Assembly: GCA_009829735.1 (NCBI GenBank)
Contig: CM020620.1
Span: 20,620,020 to 20,684,019 of the forward strand
Source: Pyropia yezoensis
Lineage: Eukaryota > Rhodophyta > Bangiophyceae > Bangiales > Bangiaceae
Length of the DNA: 64,000 bases
Reading direction: 5' to 3'
Part shown: positions 49,337-62,904 of the stretch, piece by piece
How positions within the stretch are numbered: the first letter of the stretch is position 1
How the letters are laid out: each line of letters opens with the position of its first letter
Program-made: the position numbers and the translations under genes
Notes under the pieces: model-generated
What the model was told of the DNA's origin: nothing
The model's input: only the letters and a program-made list of their open reading frames with translations
Database searches by the model: none

Positions 49337-49596
49337 GCAGCTGCCCGTGGTGGGCGAGGCCCGACTAGGATACCCAATGAGATACTTGGGTTACTAGAAT
49401 TATCCGGCATCGTTGGTCGTGCATGGTACATGGGCCCATACAACTGGGAGATTTCCCTCGCACGTGGGAGCAGGACGGTCTCTCAGAGCCTGTCTCGTCC
49501 CAAGAAGGCACCTCATTGGTGGAAGTGTTAAAAAGGGGGAAATATGGGGGTGGGCTACAATGCCCGCAAGAGGGTCATACAACTGGATACAGACTG

Positions 49597-51155
49597 TACA
49601 GATGGCCGGCCGACGACTGCCAGCGCCCGGTCCACCCATCTGGTCGGGTTATTCTGCAATGCATCGCCTCGTGTACAGCAAGGTCAAGAGGCCGGCGGGC
49701 CGTGCCGCGCGTGGCACCGCCGCGGCCGTGCTTGCAGTACATACATATGTACTGGACGTACAAATTCGTTCCCCCACCAGACCACGTTCGCGCCCGTTCG
49801 ACTGGCGTGCGCGCCCGATTTGAGGATGGCGTCCGGAGAGGGGGAAGCCGTCTGGCGGATCAGGATTTTGAGACGCCACCCCACACTCTACGTAGGCAGC
49901 CCCAATGACAGTTGCGTAGTGCACCCGCGCGGGACCAGTGGCGCGCGCGCCGGCCGCCACCCCAACCTCAGCCACACAAGCGGCGGTGCGGTGGTGGTGT
50001 TTGGGCGTGGGGCTCGTCAACGACACGCTCCTCCTGCTGCTCCGTCCCCCCCCTTTTTCCCGCGCCGTCGCGCCCCTCCTCCAACGACAGCTCGTACTGT
50101 ACACTCCACGCGCCTTTGCGCCGGGGCGCGTGCCGTGTCAACGGATGGGTAGGTGTCGGCGGTCACACCGTCCCCCGGTGGGTTGCCACGACCAGGCCCT
50201 GCGCGGCTGTTTTGGTGTGGCCGCGGACCTCCCTTCCACCACCCCCCCACGCCCGCCCCCACCCAGGAGAGCCCGACAAGCAGAACACCTCTCGCTCGAT
50301 GGCCTCCACGCACCGCCCGCATGCGGCAGCACGCACGCTGAGCGGGTGTGCGTGGCGACCAACGGGTGTGTGTCCGGTGCGAGCGTGGGGGGGAAGGGGG
50401 GGACGGAGAGGTGTTCATTGCTGGAGCGGACGGTGACCGCCACTGGCGCCGCACCCACCCTCCCTTTACCCCCCCCGCCCACCGGCACGCCGCGGCCCCA
50501 CCGCCGGCGCTGTCCGCTCCGTGGGGGCGACGGCGGGGGCGGCATCGCCCCTCTTGGGCAGCCCCCCCTGCTGAATCTATCTGCAGCCAGTGGCAGTCAG
50601 CTGCCGCTGGAGCGGCGTCGGCTGTGGCCGGATCGAGGCGGTCAGACCAGCAGGGCTGGCGTGTCCACGCCCACAGGAACAGACCCCTCCTCACCCGCGA
50701 CGGAAACGGGTGTGTTCTCTGACGGTCTGTTCGTGAACATCTGCTCTGCGGCCGCGGCGCGTGCGCGTGGGCGACTCGGGGGGGTGGGGGCGACGCGGGT
50801 AGGGTGCTTCACACGGCTGACGCAGTGGGCCGCGACGCCGTTCGCTGTCCCAAAAGGTCGTGTGGGCGTGCGTCGCTCCGTGCGCTTTTTTGGCCACGCG
50901 CCGACGACTCTTCGCTGCTGCCCTGGGCACGCCGGTTGCCCTGGAGGTTTTCGCAGGCGCTCTTGCGGCGGCGGGCTGCGAGCTCGGCCGGTGGTAGCTC
51001 AAGGCACGCGGCCTGTCACCAGGCGCGCGCTCCTTTCGGGGATTTTTCCCCCGCTCCCCTCTACTTGTATCCTGAGCCGTCCCTCCTCCATCTGCCCCCC
51101 TTTCCGCGGTGGTGTCTGTTGCTGCGCACGGTCGATCTCCGGCCCCATCTCCATC
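49597..51155. other. Boundary of repeat and gene compartments; upstream region of the secreted dehydrogenase-like gene
   Basis: GC-rich, with open frames on both strands that carry no domain. The long plus-strand frame that runs into the next gene is open from 49938 by composition only; its upstream translation is Pro/Arg-rich. No promoter motif recognised. Confidence 0.35.
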
Positions 51156-54014
51156 ATGGTTCTACGAGTCAACTCAAGTCTGCTGGTCGCGCTGCCCCTG
51201 CTCCTCTTTGCCGCCTCCCATGGGCTCGTCTCGTACAGCGAGTTCCGGTCGGTCGGCGGGTCTTCTTCCGTTGGGGGCCGCGCTGGCGGCGGCGCGACGC
51301 CGACAGACCCTAATGGCAACCTCAACAGCGGGGGGGTTCCAAGTGTGCCCCCCCCAGTGGTGTCTGCCCCTGCCACGGGGCTGGGACCCGACGGGAACCA
51401 CACCAACCTCAACTTGACGATCGTGGTGCCGGTCGCCCCACCCGTCCCGACCCCAGAGGGTGTGCTACCGTATGGGCCCGACACGGGGGGTGCGGACCAC
51501 TACGCGCACGCCAAAGCCCCGTTGCTTGGTCCCCAACTTGACGAGGACGGAGATGGCAAGGCCATGGTTGCCCTCACCAGTGGCAACAGCCATACCCACC
51601 TGATCAAGGACGGCAAGGCCGGGCAGATCACCCGCTACACCTGGTCGAGCCTCTCCGCCGCCACCCCACCGGCTGTGACGGGGGAGCTCAAGTCTGGGCC
51701 CTCTGTCATCCAAGAGTTTCCCGTTGGGCGGACGCCAGTGCGCCTCGAGGTGGAAGACAACGGGGGGAATGTGGCGCACGCGGATTTCCAGGTGGAAGTC
51801 ATTACTCCGGTCCAGTCTGGAGCCTACTGTTACTACTACAAGGGGGTGACCAAAGATGCAGGTCTTCCCTTGGACCCGCGTTCGGGGCCGCGTCCCGTGC
51901 ATGCTGCTCCGACATCGGCGATGGACTTTTCGACTTCCACCGCCTTTCCTCCTGAGGGTGTCGGCGCCGCGGGCAGCGCGTTTGCGCAACGCTGCGTGTT
52001 TGCGCTCAAGGTGGCCGCAACCGGGCCGCAGTCCTTTGCTGTTGGCGGTGCGGGGGCGTTCAACATGGTGCTGGACAATGAGTTTCTGACGATGGCTGCG
52101 GCTGAGCCATCAACGGTGACGCTAGCGGCGGGGAATCACCCGGTGCAGGTGCTGTACTTTGGCACCGCGAATCCGAAGTGGGTGTTGACCCTCAATGGCA
52201 AGCCTATTCCGGCGGGCGCCGCCCAGTGGGATATGCGCACCGTTGTGCCTGTCGTGAAGGGGTTATCGCCCGCGCAAGGCAGTAAGCAGGGCGGCACGAC
52301 GGTGGTCATCAAGGGCGTGAACTTTTACTCGTCCGCGTACACCGTCACTTTTGGACCACACAAGGCCACGCGTGTGATCCGCACGAGCCCGAAAGAGCTG
52401 ACCGTCGCGTCTCCGCCAGTGCCCGAGCAACCAGTGACCCTGCCAGTGACCGTGTCGTCGGTGTATGGCGGGGCAAGCAACTCCATGCCGTTTACCTACG
52501 ATGGCAACGCGGCGCCTGTTCAGTACCAGCCCAAGCAGGTTACGCAGGGGGGGCCCGACAAGCCATACGACAGCAGCCTCGGCTCGGCCATTGCGCTGGG
52601 CCCTGATGGGCGGCTCTACATTGGGAAGCAGGGACAAGTCCACGTGCTGACTATCTCTCGGGCGTATGATGTGACGGCCGCTTGCAAGAGCACGGGAATC
52701 GACCCTAAGCGTCACGTCTTGAGCTTGGCATTCAACCCCGCGGAGGTTTCCGTCAAGCTGTATGCTGCCCTTTCCGTTATCTACTACAATGAGCGCGCCA
52801 AGCTGCCGAAAACGGAGTGGAACAACGGCATGGTGAGCCTGCTGGAGCCTGACGCTACGTGCATATCAGTTACCAAGGACCTCATTTCCGGACTGCCAGT
52901 TTCTGACCACGACCACGCCGTGGGCGCGCTGACCTTTGACCAGCGCGGGCGCCTGCGGATGAGCGTGGGAAGCTTTACCAACATGGGGAGTAACTCTGCC
53001 CTAGTCAAGGGCACCGGCATTGGTGGTCTCGATGAGGCACCCCTGTCCGCCGCTCTGCTCGTGGCACCGATCAACGAGCCCGGTTTTGACGGTGCCATCA
53101 CATGGGCATGTGACCGCAAGGACCCGAGCAAGTGCAAGCAGTCAGGTGGTTTTTCGGTCAAGGTCTTTGCGTCGGGCGTGCGCAACTGCTTTGGTATGGT
53201 TCTCCACACCAACGGGTTCTACTACGCGACGGACAATGGGCCAAACAACTCGGACGAGTATGGCAAGCGGTCCACATCATGCACAACCGACGCGGATGAC
53301 AAGGGTTGGGGGGACAAGCTGCTCAAGGTGACGGACGGCGCCAACCAGTACTTTGGGCACCCCAACCGGGCGCGCGGTCAGACCGACCCGCGGCAGTGCG
53401 TGGCGTACAAGCGCGGGGGCCCGCTGGGGACGGGCGTCACCAGGGAGGCGTATGATTTCACGGTTCCCCCGAGCCACAACGGCGTTGTCGAGATTATGTC
53501 CAACATCCACGCTGACGCCAAACACTCAATCATTGAGCTGCAGTCGGCTGGCAAGACTGACTCGTCCAGCCTCGTCTCCCTCAACGCCGCTGGCGACGTC
53601 ACTTCGGTGACGCCTCTCACGGAGGGCGGCCTCCTGGGCGTCGCCAACGCACACGGTGCCATCCTCATGACCAACTACTTCAAGAACACGCTGTCCGTGC
53701 TTGTTCCCCAGTACTCGCGCCCGTCGGCGGCGGCCATGCCCTTCCTCATCGCGGTCTACCCGTACCGCGGGCGTGCCGCGGGAGGCAACACGGTGACCAT
53801 TGGCGGGCACAACTTTGGGGCGTCGCCGACGGCCACGTTTGGCGGCGCCCCCTGCACCAACGTGCGGGGGGTAGCCCCCGACGGGACCAGCTTTGTTTGT
53901 ACCACACCGGCGGGCAAGGCGGGCGCGATGGTCAAAGTGGAGGTGACTGCTGCCGCAGGAAGAGTGTCGCCCGTGTCGCCTGGCAAGGGAGACTTCTGGT
54001 ACATGGAAGTGTAG
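51156..54014 (+). CDS. Secreted PA14/IPT/glucose-sorbosone dehydrogenase-like protein
   Basis: 952 residues, no intron seen. The start at MVLRVNSSLLVALPLLLFAA is chosen because it gives a signal peptide cleaved near residue 23. Order: a low-complexity segment with N-glycosylation sites (to about 115); a PKD-like fold (about 118-215, TRYTWSSL and PVRLEVEDNGGNVAHADF); a PA14-like domain (about 217-355, GAYCYYYKGV, HPVQVLYFG); an IPT/TIG domain (about 362-450, LSPAQGSKQGGTTVVIKG); a beta-propeller of the glucose/sorbosone dehydrogenase type (about 470-850, LGPDGRLYIGKQG, SGVRNCFGMV, YYATDNGPNNSDEYGK, GWGDKLLKV); and a second IPT domain (861-952, VYPYRGRAAGGNTVTIGG). It is probably an extracellular or wall protein; actual PQQ-dependent activity is unproven. 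Ends 405 bp from the convergent MsrB gene. Confidence 0.85.
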   Translation: MVLRVNSSLLVALPLLLFAASHGLVSYSEFRSVGGSSSVGGRAGGGATPTDPNGNLNSGGVPSVPPPVVSAPATGLGPDGNHTNLNLTIVVPVAPPVPTPEGVLPYGPDTGGADHYAHAKAPLLGPQLDEDGDGKAMVALTSGNSHTHLIKDGKAGQITRYTWSSLSAATPPAVTGELKSGPSVIQEFPVGRTPVRLEVEDNGGNVAHADFQVEVITPVQSGAYCYYYKGVTKDAGLPLDPRSGPRPVHAAPTSAMDFSTSTAFPPEGVGAAGSAFAQRCVFALKVAATGPQSFAVGGAGAFNMVLDNEFLTMAAAEPSTVTLAAGNHPVQVLYFGTANPKWVLTLNGKPIPAGAAQWDMRTVVPVVKGLSPAQGSKQGGTTVVIKGVNFYSSAYTVTFGPHKATRVIRTSPKELTVASPPVPEQPVTLPVTVSSVYGGASNSMPFTYDGNAAPVQYQPKQVTQGGPDKPYDSSLGSAIALGPDGRLYIGKQGQVHVLTISRAYDVTAACKSTGIDPKRHVLSLAFNPAEVSVKLYAALSVIYYNERAKLPKTEWNNGMVSLLEPDATCISVTKDLISGLPVSDHDHAVGALTFDQRGRLRMSVGSFTNMGSNSALVKGTGIGGLDEAPLSAALLVAPINEPGFDGAITWACDRKDPSKCKQSGGFSVKVFASGVRNCFGMVLHTNGFYYATDNGPNNSDEYGKRSTSCTTDADDKGWGDKLLKVTDGANQYFGHPNRARGQTDPRQCVAYKRGGPLGTGVTREAYDFTVPPSHNGVVEIMSNIHADAKHSIIELQSAGKTDSSSLVSLNAAGDVTSVTPLTEGGLLGVANAHGAILMTNYFKNTLSVLVPQYSRPSAAAMPFLIAVYPYRGRAAGGNTVTIGGHNFGASPTATFGGAPCTNVRGVAPDGTSFVCTTPAGKAGAMVKVEVTAAAGRVSPVSPGKGDFWYMEV

Positions 54015-54418
54015 GCGAGGTGTAGGTGTAAATGGTGGAGCTCGACTTATCATCTTCTTGGCGCACGTGTGCGGTTTGTTGCGGCCCTGTGCGGGCCTGT
54101 TGCAGAGGGTGTCGCAGCTGCCGAGGACAGGGGTTGCCTGTGGGGAGGCTGGTTTTGTTTCGAGAACCAAATGCTTCTCCCTCTGCTGTCCGTACCTTCC
54201 ACGACACATCCAGCGACGTCGCAGAGCAGGTGAGCCGCGGCAAAGGTGGCTCCATCAGCAGCCGTCCACCGCCGCTCCAAACGCCGTCACCTCTGCAAGT
54301 GCTGCCACTGCAGATGCCATCACCGCCGCTGCCGCCGTCACCGCCGCCGTCGCAGCCCGAACAACCCCTTTGCTCGCCTTCCCCCCGACCCCCCGCCCCT
54401 CCCCCTTGCCACGCCCGC

Positions 54419-55472
54419 TCAGGCCTTGGGCGTGAACGCCATGGCGACGCCATTCATGCAATAGCGCAGGCCCGTGGGCGGGGGCCCGTCCTTAAATACA
54501 TGCCCGAGGTGCCCCCCACACACACCACACACCACCTCCTTTTGGCGGAGCAGCACATCCGTCACGCTGGCGCGGGTGCTCACCCCCCCGTCGGGGAGCG
54601 CACGGAAGAAGGATGGCCAGCCGGTGCCAGAGTCAAACTTGCCGTCCGTCGTGTACAGGGGTGTGCCGCAGCCTGCACACGAAAAGGTGCCGGCTCGGTA
54701 CTCCTTGTCCAGAGGGGAGCTCCCGGCGCGCTCCGTTGCGGCCGTGCGGAGGACCGCATAGGCGGTGGGGCTCAGGCGCGCACGCCTACACGAAAAGTAA
54801 AAGGACGGAGGGTGACCCGGATGCACAGTCGGCCAAACCAGCGTCAAATGAAGACACGGGGAGCCACAAACGACAGTTACTCGTGAGCTGGCCGGTCCCT
54901 CCCCTTCCTCCCGTGGCAATGCGTCCACAGCTTGCTCAGCGGCCACGCCCGAGACGGATGCCCCCCCCCACAAGACACACCTTCCACCCCATCCCTCACA
55001 CCATAGCCAGCCTCCCTTCCTCCCCCATAAACCCCCAATGGGGCTGCGCGTCCGCCAACACCACCCGCCTCCCCCTTCCACACCCCATTCACCCCGTCCA
55101 CCCACCCACCGCTCGCGACGCCGTATGCCTTATCTCTGGCCCCACCCGTCACCCCCCCACCCCAAACTCACCAGCCCCCCCCCCACCAACGCACCACTCT
55201 TCATCCGACAGCTTGGCCCACTCCCCCCCCCCCGCCGCACACGCGGGAGTAGCCTGGCCGCCCGCCACCGCCGCCGCGGCGGTCGCGACGCCCGCCACCG
55301 CCGCCACGCGGACGAGGCCCCGCACCACCGCCCGGCGGCCGGGGGCGCCCGGCGGGGCACGGGCGCGCGGGGCCGGCCGGCCGCCGCCACTGCCGCCGCC
55401 GGCAGCCGGCCGGCCGCTGGCGTCGCCCGCCGACGATGACGCGACGGGGGGGGTGGCAAAGGCGGCGCACAT
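54419..55472 (-). CDS. msrB: Methionine-R-sulfoxide reductase B, predicted plastid/lumen-targeted
   Basis: Reduces methionine-R-sulfoxide in proteins. Two exons: 55472-55195 and 54785-54419 (214 residues); intron 55194-54786 with GTGCGT donor and GTAG acceptor, phase 2, joining EEW to RARLSPTAYAVLR. The catalytic domain (about residues 83-214) has both zinc CxxC pairs (SCAGCGTPLY, VCGVCGGHLGHVF), the GTGWPSF motif and the catalytic Cys in RYCMNGVAMAF. The first about 80 residues are an Ala/Pro/Arg-rich leader, then GRR followed by a hydrophobic stretch (about 53-70) and TPACAA, which looks like a two-part chloroplast plus twin-arginine lumen signal. Divergent from the metallophosphoesterase, 495 bp away. 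The start is the first in-frame Met with this leader; the frame is open further upstream only by composition. Confidence 0.88.
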
Positions 55473-55967
55473 GGTAACGGGGGGGGTGGGGGGGGGTGGG
55501 GGGGGAGAAAGGCAGGGAGGGGAAGGCAGGGAGGGGAAGGCAGGGGGTGGGGGTGAGGGTGGCGTGTGGCGGGGGAAGGGGAGCACAGCTGGCAGTGACC
55601 AAGACGTAGCGGCGGGGGATGGGAGCGGGACCACACGCTGGTCAATGGGACTGCCGGGCGCGTGGGCGTGGAAGGGGCCAGATTCGGCGCACCTCCTGTG
55701 GGGGCCCAAAAAAGTAGTCCCGTGCCTCTTTCTTGGCCCCCTGCCCGGCGCTCTTGCGTCTGGCCCCCCCCGCCGGGAACGACGTCGACGCCCCGCCGTC
55801 GATGCCCCGACGCCGCCGCGGCACCTCTCCCCCACCCCCGTTGCCTTGCCTCGAACGCCCTCGCCCCTCCCCGCCCCCCCCCGTCCTCCCCCCCCCCGCC
55901 CGACCACCCGCCGCCTTCCCCCCCCCCCCCCTTCCCCTCTGGCCAGGCGCCCGGCTCTCCCTGCGCC

Positions 55968-59367
<3,400 letters not shown>

Positions 59368-60571
59368 TGTCGCGGCAGCTGCTGTCCCCTGCCGGTTCGG
59401 CCGCCCGCCGCCCCCGTGCCGCGGCCTGCGCTGCGCCGGTGTTTGTGGCGTTTGCTCCTGGCAACGGCGGCGGCTACGGCTGTGGCGGCCAGGCGGCGGG
59501 GCCGCCACTCATCCTTCCCCCCTGACATCACGTCCGCCAAGCCCTTTCTTTGCACGGCGGAGCGCGCCTCCCCCAACGCGGCAGTGTCGCTCACCGCCCG
59601 CGCCACGGGCCCGTCCTGCCCACCCGTTGCCCACTCTGTGGCGGCCGTCCTCGCCGCTGCCGTCGTCGATGAGCAGGTGTTGGGCGCAATGGCCCTGGCT
59701 TTCTATGTTAATGCAATGGGCGACTGGCTACTTCGCGACTGCCCGCGGACTGCCTTGAAGACCGTGGGGGGGGGGTGCTCGTGGTTGTGCAACGACTACG
59801 CCACGGTGACGGAGCTCGGTTGACGTAATGGGCGCGTGAGTACGGGCAGGTGGCCAATCTGTGCGACGGTTCGACTGAAAGAGCCGGCACGGCGGATGGA
59901 CGGAGTGGCCACCACCACCACCGCATCGTCCTCAGCGACGCGGAAAGGACACTTCCTCACCCTTCCCATGCGATGGCGGCCGCGGCTACCACCGCTGCGA
60001 ATTGTCACAGATGCTGAAGCAGCATGGAGGGGTACGGGCGCGGGCTAAGGGGGAGACAGTGTAAAGAGGGGAGGGGGGTGGGCACGCAGATGCAGGAGGC
60101 AAGCATAGCATAAGAGCGGAAGTCAGAGGGAACGTCAGGTTTGTACTGCACGTGACGCATAGCCCCATCCGCATCTCCCCCTCAGGGCCATAGAGAGCTT
60201 CGGCAACTCCGCTCGAGGGACGGTTGTATGTTCGAAACTTGCGATATTGATCCTACAAGCAACTATCTGAAGTTTAGGTACTGTACACCGTGCTCTGGAC
60301 ATGACTCTCGAGAAAAGTTACATTTTGACTTGGTGTGAGTCACAAAGATAAAGTTCCCATAATAGTATATTATACTGCTTTTCGAGCCATTGACTCCAGG
60401 TGCCACACTCCACGCTCGCTGCCGCAGTCGATCCCAGCTCCAAGGGACTTGGTCTCTCCATTCGTCACGTTCACAGCGCCCTCGATCTCAGCAGCCCGCA
60501 CCATCCTATTCCCAGCGACGTGCGACCTTGCCTGCACCGCCACTCTACTGTACCGACGCCGTGACCACCCC
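59368..60571. other. Intergenic; one doubtful small ORF
   Basis: Plus-strand 59416-59823 is open for 135 codons (starts MPRPALRRCLWRLL) with an apparent N-terminal hydrophobic stretch, but lies directly after the Dph6-like stop, has no known domain and could be 3' UTR. The stretch 60180-60400 is AT-richer than its surroundings and is the likely promoter region of the GST gene. Confidence 0.3.
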
Positions 60572-62267
60572 ATGTCGATGCTTTCCTTTGTCGCCGCCGC
60601 CAGCGGGGGGGGCGCCCTCGTCCGCCTCGGTGCCGCCCGTGCGCCGGCGCGCCTCGGCCGCCCCGGCCCGCCACGGAACGCAGTCGTGGCGAGCGGCGGC
60701 GGTGGCCTGTTGGGCCGGCTGCTCACCGCCATGAGTGGCTCGGGGGGGGCAGCGGCGTCGAGCAGCGCCAGCGTGGCGGTGCCGTCGCCCGCGTCTGTGC
60801 CCAGCTGGGCGGACCTGGAGGGCACCCTCCCCGCCGACGCGATGGAGCCTGACTACGTGAATGGGGTGGCCCGCGCGTCACCTTCGTGGGAGGACGAGAG
60901 CGTGCGTCTTTTTGGCAAGGACCGCAAGGACGTGCGCCTGGTTCTGTACAGGGACAAGGCGTACTGGTGCCCGTACGTTGCGGGTCATCCCCAAACGATC
61001 CCGTGTCTGTTTGGACAGCCTCGCGGTGCGGTTTGCATGGGAAGTGACCTATGCAGGCGAGGAGCTTTGACCAGCACGACTCAGAATGACTGACCCAGAA
61101 TGACTGACCCCTTTTCGCATCGTGCTTGCATTCACGTGGCTGTTTGCCCTGGCTCACGCTCCCCACGTTGGCACACCTTTTCCTCACAGGTACTGCCAGC
61201 GTGTGTCCATGCAGCTGGAGCTCAAGCGCATCCCCCATATCATCCGCAAGATCAACATGCGGTGCTACGGCCCCAAGCCGGCCTACTTTATGAAGATGGT
61301 CCCGTCTGGTCTGCTCCCCGTCATTGAGCTGGACGGTGCACAGCCCCTCACCGAGTCCATGGACATTATGTTTGAGCTGGAGCGTGCCTTTCCCGACTCT
61401 CCCTCCCTTATCCCCTCGACTGACACGGAGCGGATGCAGTCTTTCCACCAGCTGCTACGGTTGGAGCGCATCTTGGCTGGGGCGTGGCTCAACTGGCTCC
61501 GCGGCCCGCTCCGCTCGTCGGGCTCGGCCGAGTCGAGCTTTCTCTACACCGTCGAGGCGGTGGACCAGGCGCTCCGCGCCTATGGGGATGGCCCCTTCTT
61601 CCTCGGCGGCGACACGCCCTCGTTTGTGGACTGTGTGTTTGCGCCCTTCCTCGAGCGCATCCGCTCGTCTGTTGCCTACTGGCGGTCGGTGGACATCCTC
61701 GACGCGGAGCGGTGGCCGTCGCTGGCCGCCTGGTTTGCCGCCATGGAAGCGTTCCCGCTGTGGGCCAACTGCCGCTCCGACGACCTGACACACGTCCTCG
61801 CGCTGCCCCCCCAAATCGGGCCGTGCACCTTTGTGGGGGACCGCCGCCGGGTGTCGCTTGCCATTGACCGCGCGCGGTCGCTGGCGGTCCTCAACGACGG
61901 CGACGACGCGGCCGCGACGGCGCTGCGCGCCGAGGCGGCGGCGGCGCTTGTCAACAACCGGGAGGCGGTGGTCAAGGACGCGCTCAAGGGGATTGGCAAG
62001 GCCGGCTCGGCGCCGGCGGTGGACACGGCGGTGGCGGTGGGCTTCCGCGCCGCCGCCGCGGTGCTGGCCGACCCGACCCGGCTGGAGGCGCTCGAGGCGG
62101 ACCTCGCGGCGCCCGCCACGCTCGGCGGCCACGCCGCCGCCGTCGCGGCCGCGGCGCGGTACGAGCGGCAGCGCGCGTGTGTGCCGCGAGACATGACCGC
62201 GGCGGGGGCGGTGCAGTTTTGTGGGGCGATGAACTGGCTCGTCCGCGCCTGTGGGCAGGAGCCGTGA
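60572..62267 (+). CDS. Glutathione S-transferase-like protein, CPYC type, plastid-targeted
   Basis: Two exons, 60572-60972 and 61190-62267 (492 residues). The intron (217 bp) has GTACGT donor and CACAG acceptor, phase 2; splicing restores WCPYCQRV across the junction, which fixes both sites. The N-terminal about 90 residues are Ala/Gly/Arg-rich and transit-peptide-like. The thioredoxin-fold domain follows (LVLYRDKAYWCPY, SMQLELKRIPHIIRKINM, MVPSGLLPVIELDG, TESMDIMFELE), then a helical GST C-domain (AYGDGPFFLGGDTPSFVDCV). The CPYC site and VPSGLLP block are those of plant/algal plastid GSTs with glutaredoxin-like cysteines (dehydroascorbate- or omega-type chemistry). A further about 130-residue Ala-rich C-terminal extension, including two helical repeats, exceeds typical GST length. 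Confidence 0.88.
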
Positions 62268-62904
62268 CCGCACAGCCGGGGTGGGCGGGCGGGTGGGACC
62301 CCTCGACCGGACCCCGCGCGTTGGGGGGGGTCCCGTCGCGGTGTGGGGGGGGCAGAGGGGGCGCGGAGGGGGTCGGGGGGGGGGTCGGGGGGGGGGGGTC
62401 GGGTGGGGGGGTCGGGGGGGGGGGTGGGTGGGTGGGGATGCGATTGGTCATGTTGCACAGCTTGTCGCGGGGGCGGCCGACCCGTGCGTACCTTTTATCG
62501 TCTTTCTACTGCGTTTTTCTCTGCTGGCCGCTGACGTCCCACGTCCTCCTCCCCTTCACCCCCCCACCCCCCCCCGCCCCGGGTAACCTGGTCGTGTGCG
62601 CGTTGGCGGGGCTCCGCACACCCCCCCCCCCCCCCCCCATAGCAACACAGGCGCGTAGTTGACCGAAGTTGGCGCCTAACAGTGGGGCCCGTGGTCAGAC
62701 GGCACTTGACTGGGCCGGCTCGGGGCGGGCCACCCCGTCGTCGATTGCCCCTCTGCCACACTGCTCAGTCCCCCAGTCTCCCCGTCCCCCCTTCCGCCCC
62801 CCCCCCCCCACCCCCGACCCCCCCCCCACCCCCGCCCCGCCCCCCCCCCTCTCCATCGCGCGTTCATCCCCGTCCCCCGTCTGGGCCTACCCGTCCTCTG
62901 CGCC
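62268..62904. other. Intergenic with long G and C runs
   Basis: 62320-62440 is almost pure G with short T/C breaks on the plus strand (a strong G-quadruplex candidate), followed by poly-C runs at 62560-62640 and 62790-62850 before the next gene. No gene seen. Confidence 0.6.

Larger units (their letters stand above)
42647..49596. mobile_element. Inverted-repeat-bounded segment (about 6.95 kb) containing the PAT-like element
   Basis: The left end reads CAGTCTGTATCCGGTTATAT and the right end, on the minus strand, CAGTCTGTATCCAGTTGTAT. Further in, both ends share CATGCACGACCAACGA (42713-42728; inverse at 49411-49426) and internal copies of CCCAGTTRTATG. TA flanks both ends, and CAGT ends with a TA duplication would suit a Tc1/mariner-like or other TA-targeting transposon. 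No matching transposase lies inside; the interior is the tyrosine-recombinase retroelement plus a CGG-rich block. The right arm is longer (about 190 bp versus 82), so one end is modified. It may be a non-autonomous element that later received the retroelement. Confidence 0.5.

Noticed and set aside
49938-51155. Long open frame upstream of the secreted dehydrogenase-like gene, as a possible 400-residue N-terminal extension
   Set aside because: The translation is Pro/Arg/Ser-rich without a domain, and a clear signal peptide starts at 51156. GC-rich sequence keeps frames open by composition.
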